Assembly (NCBI RefSeq): GCF_001426545.1 | Contig: NZ_LMEZ01000006.1 | Coordinates: 47,566-111,565 of the forward strand | Length of the DNA stretch: 64,000 nucleotides | Direction of reading: 5' to 3' | From: Mycobacterium sp. Root135 | GTDB taxonomy: Bacteria > Actinomycetota > Actinomycetes > Mycobacteriales > Mycobacteriaceae | Part shown: piece by piece, positions 26,901-38,892 of the stretch | How the letters are laid out: every line of letters begins with the position of its first letter | Position numbering within the stretch: the first letter of the stretch is position 1 | Notes under the pieces: generated by a model | Told to the model about the DNA's origin: nothing | The model's database searches: none | Seen by the model: the letters and a program-made list of their open reading frames with translations, nothing else | Program-made: the position numbers and the translations under genes

Positions 26901-27755
26901 ATGACGGAGGCAGTGACCGAGGACGTGAGCGCGCCGACGCGGCGTCCCGCCCTGTCGCCGTCGCGGGCCAGCGACTTCAAGCAGTGCCCGCTGCTGTATC
27001 GCCTCCGCGCCATCGACAGGTTGCCGGAGCCGTCCTCACCCGCCCAGGTCCGCGGGACGGTCGTGCACGGGGCGCTGGAGCTGCTCTACGCGCTGCCCGC
27101 GGCCAGCCGGGTGCCCGCCACCGCGGTGACGTTGGTCGAACCGGCGTGGGAGGACATGACCGCCTCCCGGCCCGAGCTCGCCGACGACGTAGATCCGGCG
27201 CTTCGGGACAAGCTGCTCGACGAGGCCCGTGCGCTGGTGTCCGGGTACTACCGGTTGGAGGATCCGACGCGGTTCGATCCCGAGAGTTGCGAACAGCGAG
27301 TGGAAGTCGAGCTGTCCGACGGCACGCTGCTGCGCGGGTTCGTCGACCGGATCGACGTCGCACCCACAGGGGAGATGCGGGTGGTGGACTACAAGACCGG
27401 CAAGGCGCCGTCGGCCACCCGTGAACTCGCCGAGGCCAAGGCGTTGTTCCAGATGAAGTTCTACGCCGTCGCACTGCTGCGGTCCCGCGGAGTGCTCCCC
27501 GCCCGCCTTCGGCTGCTGTACCTCGCCGACGGGCAGGTGCTCGACTACACCCCCGACCTCGACGAGCTGGTGCGCTTCGAGAAGACGCTGATGGCGATGT
27601 GGCAGGCCATCCAAACGGCCGGGGTGACAGGCAATTTCCCGCCCAAGCCGTCACGGATGTGCGACTGGTGCGCCCACCACGAGCATTGCCCGACGTTCGG
27701 CGGCACGCCGCCGCCCTATCCCGGCTGGCCGGTACCGGTGGAGCCCGCCGCGTGA
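26901..27755 (+). CDS. RecB/Cas4-like PD-(D/E)XK exonuclease
   Basis: 284 residues. N-terminal SRASDFKQCPLLYRLRAID with one Cys; nuclease core VRGTVVHGALELLY, LRGFVDRIDVAPTG and MRVVDYKTGKAP (Asp-x(n)-Asp-Tyr-Lys); C-terminal CDWCAHHEHC. One early and three late cysteines form the iron-sulfur staple typical of AddB/Cas4-type nucleases. ATG 26901 starts close to the domain. It corresponds to Rv2119. The stop overlaps the GTG of the thioesterase gene. No CRISPR or helicase genes are nearby, so a stand-alone repair role is the better guess. Confidence 0.88.
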   Translation: MTEAVTEDVSAPTRRPALSPSRASDFKQCPLLYRLRAIDRLPEPSSPAQVRGTVVHGALELLYALPAASRVPATAVTLVEPAWEDMTASRPELADDVDPALRDKLLDEARALVSGYYRLEDPTRFDPESCEQRVEVELSDGTLLRGFVDRIDVAPTGEMRVVDYKTGKAPSATRELAEAKALFQMKFYAVALLRSRGVLPARLRLLYLADGQVLDYTPDLDELVRFEKTLMAMWQAIQTAGVTGNFPPKPSRMCDWCAHHEHCPTFGGTPPPYPGWPVPVEPAA

Positions 27756-28537
27756 CCGACTCCTTCTACCGTCGGCTGGACTCCGACGGTGACGCCGAGG
27801 TCTTCGAGTCGACCGCGAGCACGGCAAGCAACTGGAGCAGCGACATCCAGCACGGGTCACCACCGTTGGCGTTGCTGACCAAGGCCGTCGAGGAGTTGGC
27901 GGCGCCCGGCGGTCAGCGCATCGGAAGGCTGACACTCGACATCCTCGGGGCGATTCCGGTCGCGCCGGTGCGAGTGCGGGCCTGGACCATGCGGCCGGGG
28001 GCCCGCATATCACTGCTGGCCGCCGAGATGACGCCGGTGGACGTCGACCGGCCCGTTGCCCGGGTGACCGCCTGGCTGCTGGCCACATCCGACACCGCCG
28101 ACGTGGCCACCGATCGCTACCCGCCCCTCGTCGAGGGTGAGAGCGTGCCGCACGCCCACGGCTGGGCCGGCGCGCCCGGGTATCTGGAGAAGGTCAGCTG
28201 GCGGACTCAGGCCACCGCACCGGGTGAGGCCGCGGTCGGCTGGCTCAGCGCCCTGGTGCCCTTGGTGGCCGGCGAGGACACCACTGCCGTGCAGCGGCTC
28301 GCCATGGTCGTCGACTCCGCCAACGGCGTCGGCGCGGTGCTCGACCCCGACCGATTCCTGTTCATGAACACCGACACCTCCGTGCACCTGCACCGGGCGC
28401 CAGAGGGGCAGGACTTCGCGCTGCGTTCTCGCGCGTCGATCGGCCCGGACGGGATCGGCGCGACCACCGCGGAGATCTTTGACCGCCGCGGCTTCGTCGG
28501 GACGTCGGTCCAGACGCTGCTGGTGCAACGGCGCTGA
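27752..28537 (+). CDS. Acyl-CoA thioesterase-like double-hotdog protein
   Basis: 261 residues matching the thioesterase-like superfamily: N-terminal hotdog with WSSDIQHGSPPLALLTKAVE (the HG-x-P-x-A substrate helix), C-terminal hotdog with VSWRTQATAPGEAAVGWLSA and SVHLHRAPEGQDFALRSRAS. GTG 27752 overlaps the nuclease stop (GTGA), so the two are co-translated. Proteins of this type hydrolyse acyl-CoA; the chain length is not predictable. Confidence 0.82.
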   Translation: MTDSFYRRLDSDGDAEVFESTASTASNWSSDIQHGSPPLALLTKAVEELAAPGGQRIGRLTLDILGAIPVAPVRVRAWTMRPGARISLLAAEMTPVDVDRPVARVTAWLLATSDTADVATDRYPPLVEGESVPHAHGWAGAPGYLEKVSWRTQATAPGEAAVGWLSALVPLVAGEDTTAVQRLAMVVDSANGVGAVLDPDRFLFMNTDTSVHLHRAPEGQDFALRSRASIGPDGIGATTAEIFDRRGFVGTSVQTLLVQRR

Positions 28538-28545
28538 GCCTCAGG

Positions 28546-29922
28546 TCAATTCAGCGGGGTCAGGTCCTGCAGCATCGTCGGCAGCAGCTCACTGACCGTC
28601 GGATGGATGTGCATCGTCCGTGAGATGGCCGTGTACGGCAGCTTTGCGGTCATCACGTCGAGGATGTCCTGGACCACCTCGTCACCGCCGACTCCGAGGA
28701 TGGACGCACCGAGGATCTCGTGGGTCTCGGCGTCGACCACCACCTTCATGAAGCCTCGGGTCTCGCCCTTCTCGACGGCGCGGCCCACCTTGGTCATCGG
28801 CCGCTTGCCCACCAGCGCCTTGCGCCCCGACTTGAGGACCTCGTCGGCGGTCAGGCCGGCCCGGCCCAGTGGCGGGTCGATGTACAACGCATAGGTCGGC
28901 ACGCGGTCGCTGACCCGGCGCGGGTCGTCGTCGAGCAGATTGGCCGCGACGATCTCGAAGTCGTTGTACGAGGTGTGGGTGAACGCGCCCTTGCCGTTGC
29001 AGTCCCCCATCGCCCAGACGCCGTCGACCGTGGTGCGCAACTGGTCGTCGACGACGACGTAACCACGCTCGTCGGTCTCGACTCCGGCGACGTCGAGCCC
29101 GAGGTCGTCGGTGTTGGGCCTGCGCCCGGTCGCCACCAACAGGTGGCTGCCCGAGATGGGGTCGGCGCCGTCGCGCGGATGGAGGTCGAACCCAGAACCG
29201 TTGTCGTGCTTGACGACTCTCATGCCGGTCGCGCCAACGTGCACGTCGACGCCCTCGCCCTCCAGGATCTCCTGGATCGCGGCGGACACGTCCTCGTCCT
29301 CGCGGGCGGTCACCCTCGGACCGCGCTCGACGACGGTGACGCGGGCGCCGAAGCGCCGGTACATCTGCGCGAACTCCAACCCGATGTAGCTGCCGCCGAT
29401 GATCACCAGGTGCTCGGGCACGACGTCCAGGTCGAGGATGCCAACGTTGGTCAGGTAGTCGACGTCGGCGAGCCCGGGGATCGGGGGCGCGGTCGCGCGA
29501 CCGCCCACGTTGAGGAAGATCTGATCGGCTTCCAACACCTGGTCGTCCACCCGAATGGTGTGGGGCCCCTCGAAGCGGGCGTGGCCGCGGATGAAGGTGC
29601 ACCCGTCCATGCCCGCGAGCCAGGTTTCCAGGCCGTGTCGGTCGCCTTGGCTGATCTCGTCCTTGCGCGCCTTCACCTTTGCCATGTCGACTGTCACCTC
29701 GCCGGTGCCGATTCCGTAGTCGGCGCCGCGGCGCGCGGCGTGGGCGACGTGGGCGCTGGCCACCAACGTCTTGGTCGGGATGCAGCCGGTGTTGACGCAC
29801 GTGCCGCCGACCAGTTTGCGCTCGATGACCGCGACCGTCTTGCCTGCGGCGGTCAGCCTGCCCGCCAGCGGGGGTCCCGCCTGGCCGGCGCCGACGATGA
29901 TCGCGTCGAATCTCGTTGTCAC
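28546..29922 (-). CDS. FAD-dependent pyridine nucleotide-disulfide oxidoreductase
   Basis: 458 residues, class I flavin disulfide reductase. FAD motif IIVGAGQAGPPLAGRL; redox disulfide GGTCVNTGCIPTKTL; NAD(P)H motif VIIGGSYIGLEFAQMYRRFG; second FAD motif VWAMGDCNGKGAFTH; C-terminal dimer domain with MHIHPTVSELLPTML (His-Pro catalytic dyad). It is closest to mercuric-reductase-like or mycothione-reductase-like proteins, but lacks the MerA N-terminal metal domain and C-terminal Cys pair, so the substrate is uncertain. GTG 29922 is chosen: sequence upstream is antisense to the DUF4126 gene. Confidence 0.85.
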   Translation of the reverse strand: MTTRFDAIIVGAGQAGPPLAGRLTAAGKTVAVIERKLVGGTCVNTGCIPTKTLVASAHVAHAARRGADYGIGTGEVTVDMAKVKARKDEISQGDRHGLETWLAGMDGCTFIRGHARFEGPHTIRVDDQVLEADQIFLNVGGRATAPPIPGLADVDYLTNVGILDLDVVPEHLVIIGGSYIGLEFAQMYRRFGARVTVVERGPRVTAREDEDVSAAIQEILEGEGVDVHVGATGMRVVKHDNGSGFDLHPRDGADPISGSHLLVATGRRPNTDDLGLDVAGVETDERGYVVVDDQLRTTVDGVWAMGDCNGKGAFTHTSYNDFEIVAANLLDDDPRRVSDRVPTYALYIDPPLGRAGLTADEVLKSGRKALVGKRPMTKVGRAVEKGETRGFMKVVVDAETHEILGASILGVGGDEVVQDILDVMTAKLPYTAISRTMHIHPTVSELLPTMLQDLTPLN

Positions 29923-29932
29923 GTACCGATCC

Positions 29933-30418
29933 TCAGAACACGGTCGACGCGACGGCGACGACGGCGAAGCCACCGAGCACCGCGAGTACGTCCTCGGCCA
30001 GTGCGACGGGCAGGTCACGCCCGCCGTTGGCGGCGACCAGTCGGCTGCGAGCTTGGTAGCCGCCGAGCGTTCCGAGGACGGCACCGATCATGCCGGCACC
30101 GATGCCGAGAATCGTGTGGTGCGTTCCCGCTCCTATGACGGCACCGGCGAAGGCGGCCGTCAGCAGTCGCGCGATGAACTGTGGTGGCACGGTGCGGCTA
30201 GGGGTCTTGGGCAGCTGGTCGGTGACCAGTTCCACGACCAGCAGGACGCTGAGCACGCCGACCGTGATGGGATTGCCGACCCACTGAGCCCAGGTGCCGT
30301 CGACGGGAAGCCAGCCGAGCCACGCGGCCCATGCGACGACCGCAGGCGGGGTCAGTGCGCGAAGCCCGGCGACGACGCCGATGAGCAGTGCCAACACGAT
30401 CACCAGGACTTGCGTCAT
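29933..30418 (-). CDS. DUF4126 membrane protein
   Basis: 161 residues with four to five hydrophobic helices: VIVLALLIGVVAGLRALTPP, VGVLSVLLVVELVTD, a Gly-rich stretch GAGTHHTILGIGAGMIGAVL and the C-terminal LAVLGGFAVVAVAST. The pattern fits DUF4126 and the Rv2120c position. Ten bases separate it from the downstream oxidoreductase, so they probably share a transcript. Function unknown. Confidence 0.82.
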   Translation of the reverse strand: MTQVLVIVLALLIGVVAGLRALTPPAVVAWAAWLGWLPVDGTWAQWVGNPITVGVLSVLLVVELVTDQLPKTPSRTVPPQFIARLLTAAFAGAVIGAGTHHTILGIGAGMIGAVLGTLGGYQARSRLVAANGGRDLPVALAEDVLAVLGGFAVVAVASTVF

Positions 30419-30442
30419 GGGTGGAAAGTTAACACTGAAAGC

Positions 30443-31318
30443 TCAGAAGCGGCAGAACCTGATGTCAGAGGCCAGGATCGCCTTGGCACCGATGCCTGCC
30501 AGCTCATCCATGATGGCGTTGACGGTCCTTCGCGGGACCAGTGCGCGCACCGCGACCCACGCCGGGTCGGCCAACGGCGCGATGGTGGGCGACTCGAGTC
30601 CGGGGGTGACCGCCGTCGCCTGGTCCAAAACCGTTCGCGGGCAGTCATAGTCGAGCATCAGGTACTGCTGGCCGAACACCACGCCCTGGACGCGGCCGGC
30701 GAGCTGGTCGCGAGCCCGTGCCGTCGTCGGATCCGGGTCGGCGCGCTCGATCAGGATGGCCTCCGAGTCGCACAGCGGCTCACCGAAGGCCACCAGGCCG
30801 TGCAGACCAAGGGTGCGGCCCGTCCCGACGATGTCGGCGATGACGTCGGCGAGGCCCAGCTGCACCGAGATCTCGACGGCGCCGTCGAGACGAATGACGG
30901 TGGCCTCAATGCCCTTGGCAGCCAGATCCTTTCGGACCAGGTTCGGGTAGGCCGTGGCGATGCGCTTGCCGGCGAGCCCGGCGACGGTCCACTCGCGCCC
31001 CGCAGGCGCGGCGTACCGGAAGCTCGAGGAGCCGAAGCCGAGCGCCAGCCGCTCCTGGACGGGTGCATCGGATTCCTGCGCGAGGTCGCGGCCGGTGATG
31101 CCGAAGTCCAGCTCACCCGATCCGACGTAGATCGCGATGTCCTTGGGCCGCAGGAAGAAGAACTCGACGTTGTTCGCCGGGTCGACGACGGTCAGGTCCT
31201 TGGGGTCGCGGCGGCGGCGGTAGCCGGCCTCGGAGAGGATCTCGGCGGCCGACTCGCTGAGCGCGCCCTTGTTGGGCACGGCGACGCGCAGCATGCCGTT
31301 CGCCTGCGAATCGCTCAC
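30443..31318 (-). CDS. hisG: ATP phosphoribosyltransferase HisG (long form)
   Basis: 291 residues by GTG 31318, or 283 by ATG 31294, which matches the M. tuberculosis protein start MLRVAVPNKGALSE. First enzyme of histidine synthesis: joins ATP and PRPP. Motifs: periplasmic-binding-like core with IYVGSGELDFGITGRDL and the PRPP loop LDGAVEISVQLGLADVIADIVGTGRT in two parts; the C-terminal ACT-like domain (SPTIAPLADPAWVAVRALVP) mediates feedback by histidine. It overlaps hisE by 4 bases. Confidence 0.95.
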   Translation of the reverse strand: MSDSQANGMLRVAVPNKGALSESAAEILSEAGYRRRRDPKDLTVVDPANNVEFFFLRPKDIAIYVGSGELDFGITGRDLAQESDAPVQERLALGFGSSSFRYAAPAGREWTVAGLAGKRIATAYPNLVRKDLAAKGIEATVIRLDGAVEISVQLGLADVIADIVGTGRTLGLHGLVAFGEPLCDSEAILIERADPDPTTARARDQLAGRVQGVVFGQQYLMLDYDCPRTVLDQATAVTPGLESPTIAPLADPAWVAVRALVPRRTVNAIMDELAGIGAKAILASDIRFCRF

Positions 31319-31596
31319 AGCTTGGCGTACACGTCGTCGAGGGTCAGACCCCGCGAGATCATCAGGACCTGCGTCCAGTAGAGGAGCTGGCTGATCTCCC
31401 CCGCCAGTTCGTCGTCACTCTCGTGTTCGGCGGCCAGCCAGACCTCGCCGGCCTCCTCGAGGACCTTCTTCCCCAGTCCGTGCACGCCGCCGTCCAGTGC
31501 CTTGACGGTGCCACTACCTGCGGGTCGGGTTTGCGCGCGCTCGCTCAGTTCGGCGAACAACGCGTCGAAGGTCTTCACGGCAGGCGATTGTTCCAC
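31315..31596 (-). CDS. hisE: Phosphoribosyl-ATP pyrophosphatase HisE
   Basis: 93-residue all-alpha MazG-like enzyme catalysing the second step of histidine synthesis. Metal-binding motif EEAGEVWLAAEHESDDELAG (E-x2-E then E-x2-D) is intact, preceded by GTVKALDGGVHGLGKKVLEE. GTG 31596 start; its stop overlaps the start of hisG (GTGA). The hisE-hisG pair away from the main his operon is the mycobacterial arrangement. Confidence 0.95.
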   Translation of the reverse strand: MEQSPAVKTFDALFAELSERAQTRPAGSGTVKALDGGVHGLGKKVLEEAGEVWLAAEHESDDELAGEISQLLYWTQVLMISRGLTLDDVYAKL

Positions 31597-31638
31597 GTCA
31601 CCGCCCGTGAAGTCACGGCGGTTTCCCGCCGAGCCGCC

Positions 31639-33120
31639 TCAGGCGGTCTTCGCGGCCTTGTCCCCGGCGACGATCGCGCCGTGCATGTCCTCCAGTGAGA
31701 CGCCCTTGGTCTCCATGACCCACTTCCACACGAACAGTCCGGACAGCACCGCACAGAGACCGTAGAAGCCGTACGCCAGGCCCAGGTGACTCCGCAGTTC
31801 GGGGAACGACACGGTGATCAGCCAGTTGGCCACCCACTGCCCGGCCGCGGCGAGGCCGAGGGCCGCAGCGCGGATGCGGTTCGGGAACATCTCGCCAAGA
31901 AGCACCCAGACCACCGGGCCCCACGACATTCCGAACGCGACGACGAACAGGTTCGCCGCGATCAGCGCGATGATGTCGGTGCCCTCGGGGAGGGCCGGGA
32001 CGCCGTCGGCTCCCACCGTGGCGTTGGCGAAGATGACGGACATCGTCAGCAGGGTGACGGCCATGCCGGTGGAACCGATGAGCAGCAGCGGCTTGCGGCC
32101 GATCTTGTCGATCAGCGCGATGGCGATGAGCGTCGTCGCCACGTTGATCACCGACGTGATCACGGTTGACCACGCTGCCTCGGACTCGCTGAAGCCGACC
32201 GCCTGCCACAGCACGTTCGAGTAGTAGAAGATCACGTTGATGCCGACGAACTGCTGGAAGACCGACAGCCCGAGACCCACCCACACGATGCCGTAGAAGC
32301 TGAGGAAGCTGCCCCCCGGCTTGCGCATGTCCTTCCAGGACGGCTTGTCCTCGCGCTCGAGGGTCTCCTTGATGCGATCGATGGTGATCTCGAGGTTCTT
32401 CTCGCCGAGCAGCAGGTTCAGCACCCTGCGGGCTTCCGGGATCTTGTGGCTGGCAACGAGATACCGCGGTGACTCCGGAATGGTGAAGGACAACACGCCG
32501 TACACGATCGCGGGCACCATCATCACCAAGAACATCCAGCGCCAGGCCTCCAGGCCGAACCACAGGTCCTTGCTGGCACCTCCTGCGATGGTCTGCAGCA
32601 GGGTGTTGATCGCGAAGGACAGGAAGATGCCCAGCACGATCGCCAGCTGCTGCAGCGAACCCAACCTGCCTCGAATCCGGGGCGGCGAGGTCTCCGCGAT
32701 GTAGGCGGGCGCGATCACCGATGCGACACCGACGCCGATGCCGCCGATGACGCGGAAGACCACCAGGGTGATGACCTCGGGCGCGAACGCCGTCCCGATG
32801 GCACTGATGAAGAACAGGACCGCGGCGATCTTCATCACCGAGATGCGGCCGATCTTGTCGGCGATGCGGCCCGCCGTCATTGCACCGACCGCGGCACCGA
32901 GGAGCGCCGACGCCACGGCGAACCCCAATTCGATCGAACCGACCTGGAACTGCTCCTCGATCGACTTGACCGCGCCGTTGATCACCGCACTGTCGTAGCC
33001 GAAGAGCAGGCCGCCCAACGCGGCGACCGAGGCGATTCGGACGGCGGTACCGCCGGAGGAGAAGTCTTCGTCCGAGATCGCCGACGGCTCGTCGGATACC
33101 GGGGGACCCTGACCAGCCAT
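31639..33120 (-). CDS. Sugar porter family MFS transporter
   Basis: 493 residues, twelve transmembrane helices. Sugar-porter signatures: GRIADKIGRISVM (loop 2-3), PESPRYLVASHKI after helix 6, QQFVGINVIFYYSNV in helix 7 (QQ-x-x-G-x-N-x-x-x-Y-Y) and DKIGRKPLLLIGS (loop 8-9). ATG 33120 has an AAAGGAACCTCC leader giving a GGAA ribosome site. It resembles XylE/GLUT-like proton-hexose or inositol symporters; the exact sugar is not decidable. It is 42 bases upstream of hisE. A 14-bp palindrome lies 74 bases upstream of the start. Confidence 0.88.
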   Translation of the reverse strand: MAGQGPPVSDEPSAISDEDFSSGGTAVRIASVAALGGLLFGYDSAVINGAVKSIEEQFQVGSIELGFAVASALLGAAVGAMTAGRIADKIGRISVMKIAAVLFFISAIGTAFAPEVITLVVFRVIGGIGVGVASVIAPAYIAETSPPRIRGRLGSLQQLAIVLGIFLSFAINTLLQTIAGGASKDLWFGLEAWRWMFLVMMVPAIVYGVLSFTIPESPRYLVASHKIPEARRVLNLLLGEKNLEITIDRIKETLEREDKPSWKDMRKPGGSFLSFYGIVWVGLGLSVFQQFVGINVIFYYSNVLWQAVGFSESEAAWSTVITSVINVATTLIAIALIDKIGRKPLLLIGSTGMAVTLLTMSVIFANATVGADGVPALPEGTDIIALIAANLFVVAFGMSWGPVVWVLLGEMFPNRIRAAALGLAAAGQWVANWLITVSFPELRSHLGLAYGFYGLCAVLSGLFVWKWVMETKGVSLEDMHGAIVAGDKAAKTA

Positions 33121-33193
33121 GGAGGTTCCTTTCGCAGCGCTGCGTGAAGCTCGACACATCACGATAGGACACTGCGACGCTCGAAATGGCCGT

Positions 33194-33207
33194 ATGCCAC
33201 TTGGCAT
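33194..33207. promoter_or_regulatory. 14-bp palindrome upstream of the sugar porter gene
   Basis: ATGCCA-CT-TGGCAT is a perfect inverted repeat with 6-base arms, 74 bases upstream of the sugar porter ATG, in the 139-base gap before the HAD gene end. A longer imperfect repeat (CGAAATG at 33182 and CATTTCG at 33205) encloses it. The layout suits a dimeric repressor site; the regulator is not visible in the window. Confidence 0.35.
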
Positions 33208-33259
33208 TTCGCCGATCTTGAACGCACCCGTTACTGGCGAACCCTGGCGTCGAGCGAAA

Positions 33260-33964
33260 TCAGTGCTCTGATTGCGATCCCATACCGCCAGCAACGCCTG
33301 CGAGAGTGCTCAACCGTTCGTGAATCGCGCGCAGCGAATCGACGTCGACCTCGGTCAACGACGCCACGTGGTGACGCCGGGGCCCCTCGGGCACCTCGAC
33401 GTCGTTGGGTACGACGAGCACCGGGCACCCGGCCGCCTCGGCAGCCAACGACCCCGTCACCGAATCCTCGACGGCCAGGCACTGCGCGGGTTCGAGGCCC
33501 AGCAGTCCGGCCGCACGCAGATACGGGTCCGGTGCGGGCTTGGCGTTCTCGACCTCGTCACCACAGACCGACGCCGAGAAGTAGTGGCTGCCAATGCTCT
33601 TCAGCGCGCGTTCGGTGAGCCCGCGGCGCGTGTTGGTGACCAACGCCATCGGGACGCCCGCGGCGGTCAACGCGTCGAGCATCTCCCGCGCACCGGGCAT
33701 CCACGTCAGGCCCTGCTCGAAGAGGTCGCCGGTGTAGTCGTGCAACCAGTCCGCCGACTCCTCCATCGCAACCGGATCGTGAGCCAGGCCCAGATCGGTG
33801 TACACGATGCGCATCAGACCCTCCGACGAGCTGCCCACCGTGCTGTCCCGCACCTCGGGGGTCATCACGCCACCGAGGCGCCCGTAGAGCGCCTGCAGCG
33901 AGACGTCCCACAGCTTTTCGGAGTCGACGAGGGTGCCGTCCATGTCCCACAACACTGCAAGCAT
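33260..33964 (-). CDS. HAD-superfamily phosphatase (beta-phosphoglucomutase-like subfamily)
   Basis: 234 residues. Motif I VLWDMDGTLVDSE with nucleophile Asp and acid/base Asp; helical cap (about 15-85); motif II VTNTRRG; motif III Lys in NAKPAPDPYL; motif IV VEDSVTGSLAAEAAG. ATG 33964 is 4 bases downstream of the metH stop, so both are on one transcript. Substrate unknown; linkage to metH is conserved in mycobacteria in my memory but its meaning is unclear. Confidence 0.88.
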   Translation of the reverse strand: MLAVLWDMDGTLVDSEKLWDVSLQALYGRLGGVMTPEVRDSTVGSSSEGLMRIVYTDLGLAHDPVAMEESADWLHDYTGDLFEQGLTWMPGAREMLDALTAAGVPMALVTNTRRGLTERALKSIGSHYFSASVCGDEVENAKPAPDPYLRAAGLLGLEPAQCLAVEDSVTGSLAAEAAGCPVLVVPNDVEVPEGPRRHHVASLTEVDVDSLRAIHERLSTLAGVAGGMGSQSEH

Positions 33965-33968
33965 CAGG

Positions 33969-37748
<3,780 letters not shown>

Positions 37749-37755
37749 GTGCACT

Positions 37756-37772
37756 CCTTCCGTAACGGAAGG
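37756..37772 (-). promoter_or_regulatory. Hairpin overlapping the metH ribosome binding site
   Basis: In mRNA sense the leader reads CCTTCCG-TTA-CGGAAGG, a perfect 7-bp stem with a 3-base loop, and the right arm supplies most of the GGAAGGAG ribosome site of metH. A second possible stem CCGCC/GGCGG lies at 37784-37799. Folding would hide the ribosome site, so translation may depend on leader opening. The repeat is also a DNA palindrome and could instead be an operator. Confidence 0.45.
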
Positions 37773-37905
37773 CGTCCTTAACTCCGCCGAGCGTGGCGGA
37801 TGTCTAGAGGATTCAGCCCTCCGACAACCGTTGCAACGCCTCTCGACCGAGCAAGTCTACGTCGTCGCTCGACAGAAGACCGGACGCCCACGTCCTGCGG
37901 TCTTG

Positions 37906-37920
37906 GTTACCCAGGGTAAC
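37906..37920. promoter_or_regulatory. 15-bp palindrome in the metH / PAC2-gene divergent region
   Basis: GTTACCC-A-GGGTAAC is a perfect inverted repeat (7-base arms, 1-base centre) about 160 bases upstream of metH and 100 bases upstream of the divergent PAC2 gene. Perfect symmetry in a non-coding divergent region suggests a transcription factor site; I cannot name the regulator. No cobalamin riboswitch B12-box was found in this region. Confidence 0.4.
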
Positions 37921-38019
37921 GAGAGTGCAGCCGAACGTATTTCACGGCGCCGCCAGCGCGTACGGCGACCCGCCCGGTGATGGCGCTCGCCGGTGCCGGG
38001 CAGGGCTTACGCTTGCCTG

Positions 38020-38892
38020 GTGACAGACCTGCCCAACCTGCAGGACACCATCATCGTGGCAGCCTTCGAAGGCTGGAACGACGCCGGTGACGCGGCCAGT
38101 GACGCGCTCGAGCACCTCGACGTGATCTGGGAGGCCGACACCATCGTCGAGATCGACGACGAGTCCTACTACGACTACCAGGTGAATCGCCCGGTGATTC
38201 GCCAGATCGACGGCGTCACCCGCGAGCTGGTGTGGCCCTCGATGCGCATCTCGCACTGCCGCCCGCCTGGCAGCGACCGCGACATCGTGCTGATGCACGG
38301 CGTCGAGCCCAACATGCGGTGGCGAACGTTCTGCGCCGAGTTGCTGGCCATCGCCGAGAAGCTCAACGTCGAAACCGTCGTGATCCTGGGCGCACTCCTG
38401 GCGGACACGCCGCACACCAGGCCGGTGCCGGTGTCCGGTGCCGCCTACTCCCCCGAATCGGCCAAGTTCTTCGGCCTCGAGGAGACCCGATACGAGGGGC
38501 CGACGGGCATCGCCGGCGTCTTCCAGGACGCCTGCGTGGCCGCCGGAATCCCGGCCGTGACGTTCTGGGCCGCGGTGCCGCACTACGTGTCGCAGCCGCC
38601 GAACCCCAAGGCGACGGTGGCGTTGCTGCGGCGCGTGGAGGACGTCCTCGACATCGAGGTGCCGCTGGCCGATCTGCCGATCCAAGCCGAGGAATGGGAA
38701 CAGGCCGTCAGCGAGATGACCGCCGACGACGACGAGATCGCCGAATACGTGCAGACGCTCGAGGAGCGCGGCGACGCCGAGGTGGACATGACCGAGGCCC
38801 TCGGCAAGATCGACGGAGACGCGCTGGCCGCGGAGTTCGAGCGGTACCTGCGCCGGCGTGGGCCGGGCTTTCGCGGGGAGACGAGGGGCTAG
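38020..38892 (+). CDS. PAC2 family protein (proteasome assembly chaperone-like)
   Basis: 290 residues. PAC2 domain with IIVAAFEGWNDAGDAASDAL, YYDYQVNRPVIRQIDG and VVILGALLADTPHTRPVPVS; an acidic helical C-terminal part follows (AVSEMTADDDEIAEYVQTLE). It matches Rv2125 in place and size. The family shares its fold with eukaryotic proteasome assembly chaperones and with nucleoside-hydrolase-like proteins, but bacterial members are not shown to act on the proteasome. GTG 38020 begins at the domain. Shared CTAG end with the desaturase gene. Confidence 0.88.
   Translation: MTDLPNLQDTIIVAAFEGWNDAGDAASDALEHLDVIWEADTIVEIDDESYYDYQVNRPVIRQIDGVTRELVWPSMRISHCRPPGSDRDIVLMHGVEPNMRWRTFCAELLAIAEKLNVETVVILGALLADTPHTRPVPVSGAAYSPESAKFFGLEETRYEGPTGIAGVFQDACVAAGIPAVTFWAAVPHYVSQPPNPKATVALLRRVEDVLDIEVPLADLPIQAEEWEQAVSEMTADDDEIAEYVQTLEERGDAEVDMTEALGKIDGDALAAEFERYLRRRGPGFRGETRG

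Noticed and set aside
37755..38019. Cobalamin or SAM riboswitch upstream of metH
   Set aside because: No B12-box-like GCCACTG element or SAM-aptamer core was recognised in the leader on the coding strand; only the short hairpins are reported.
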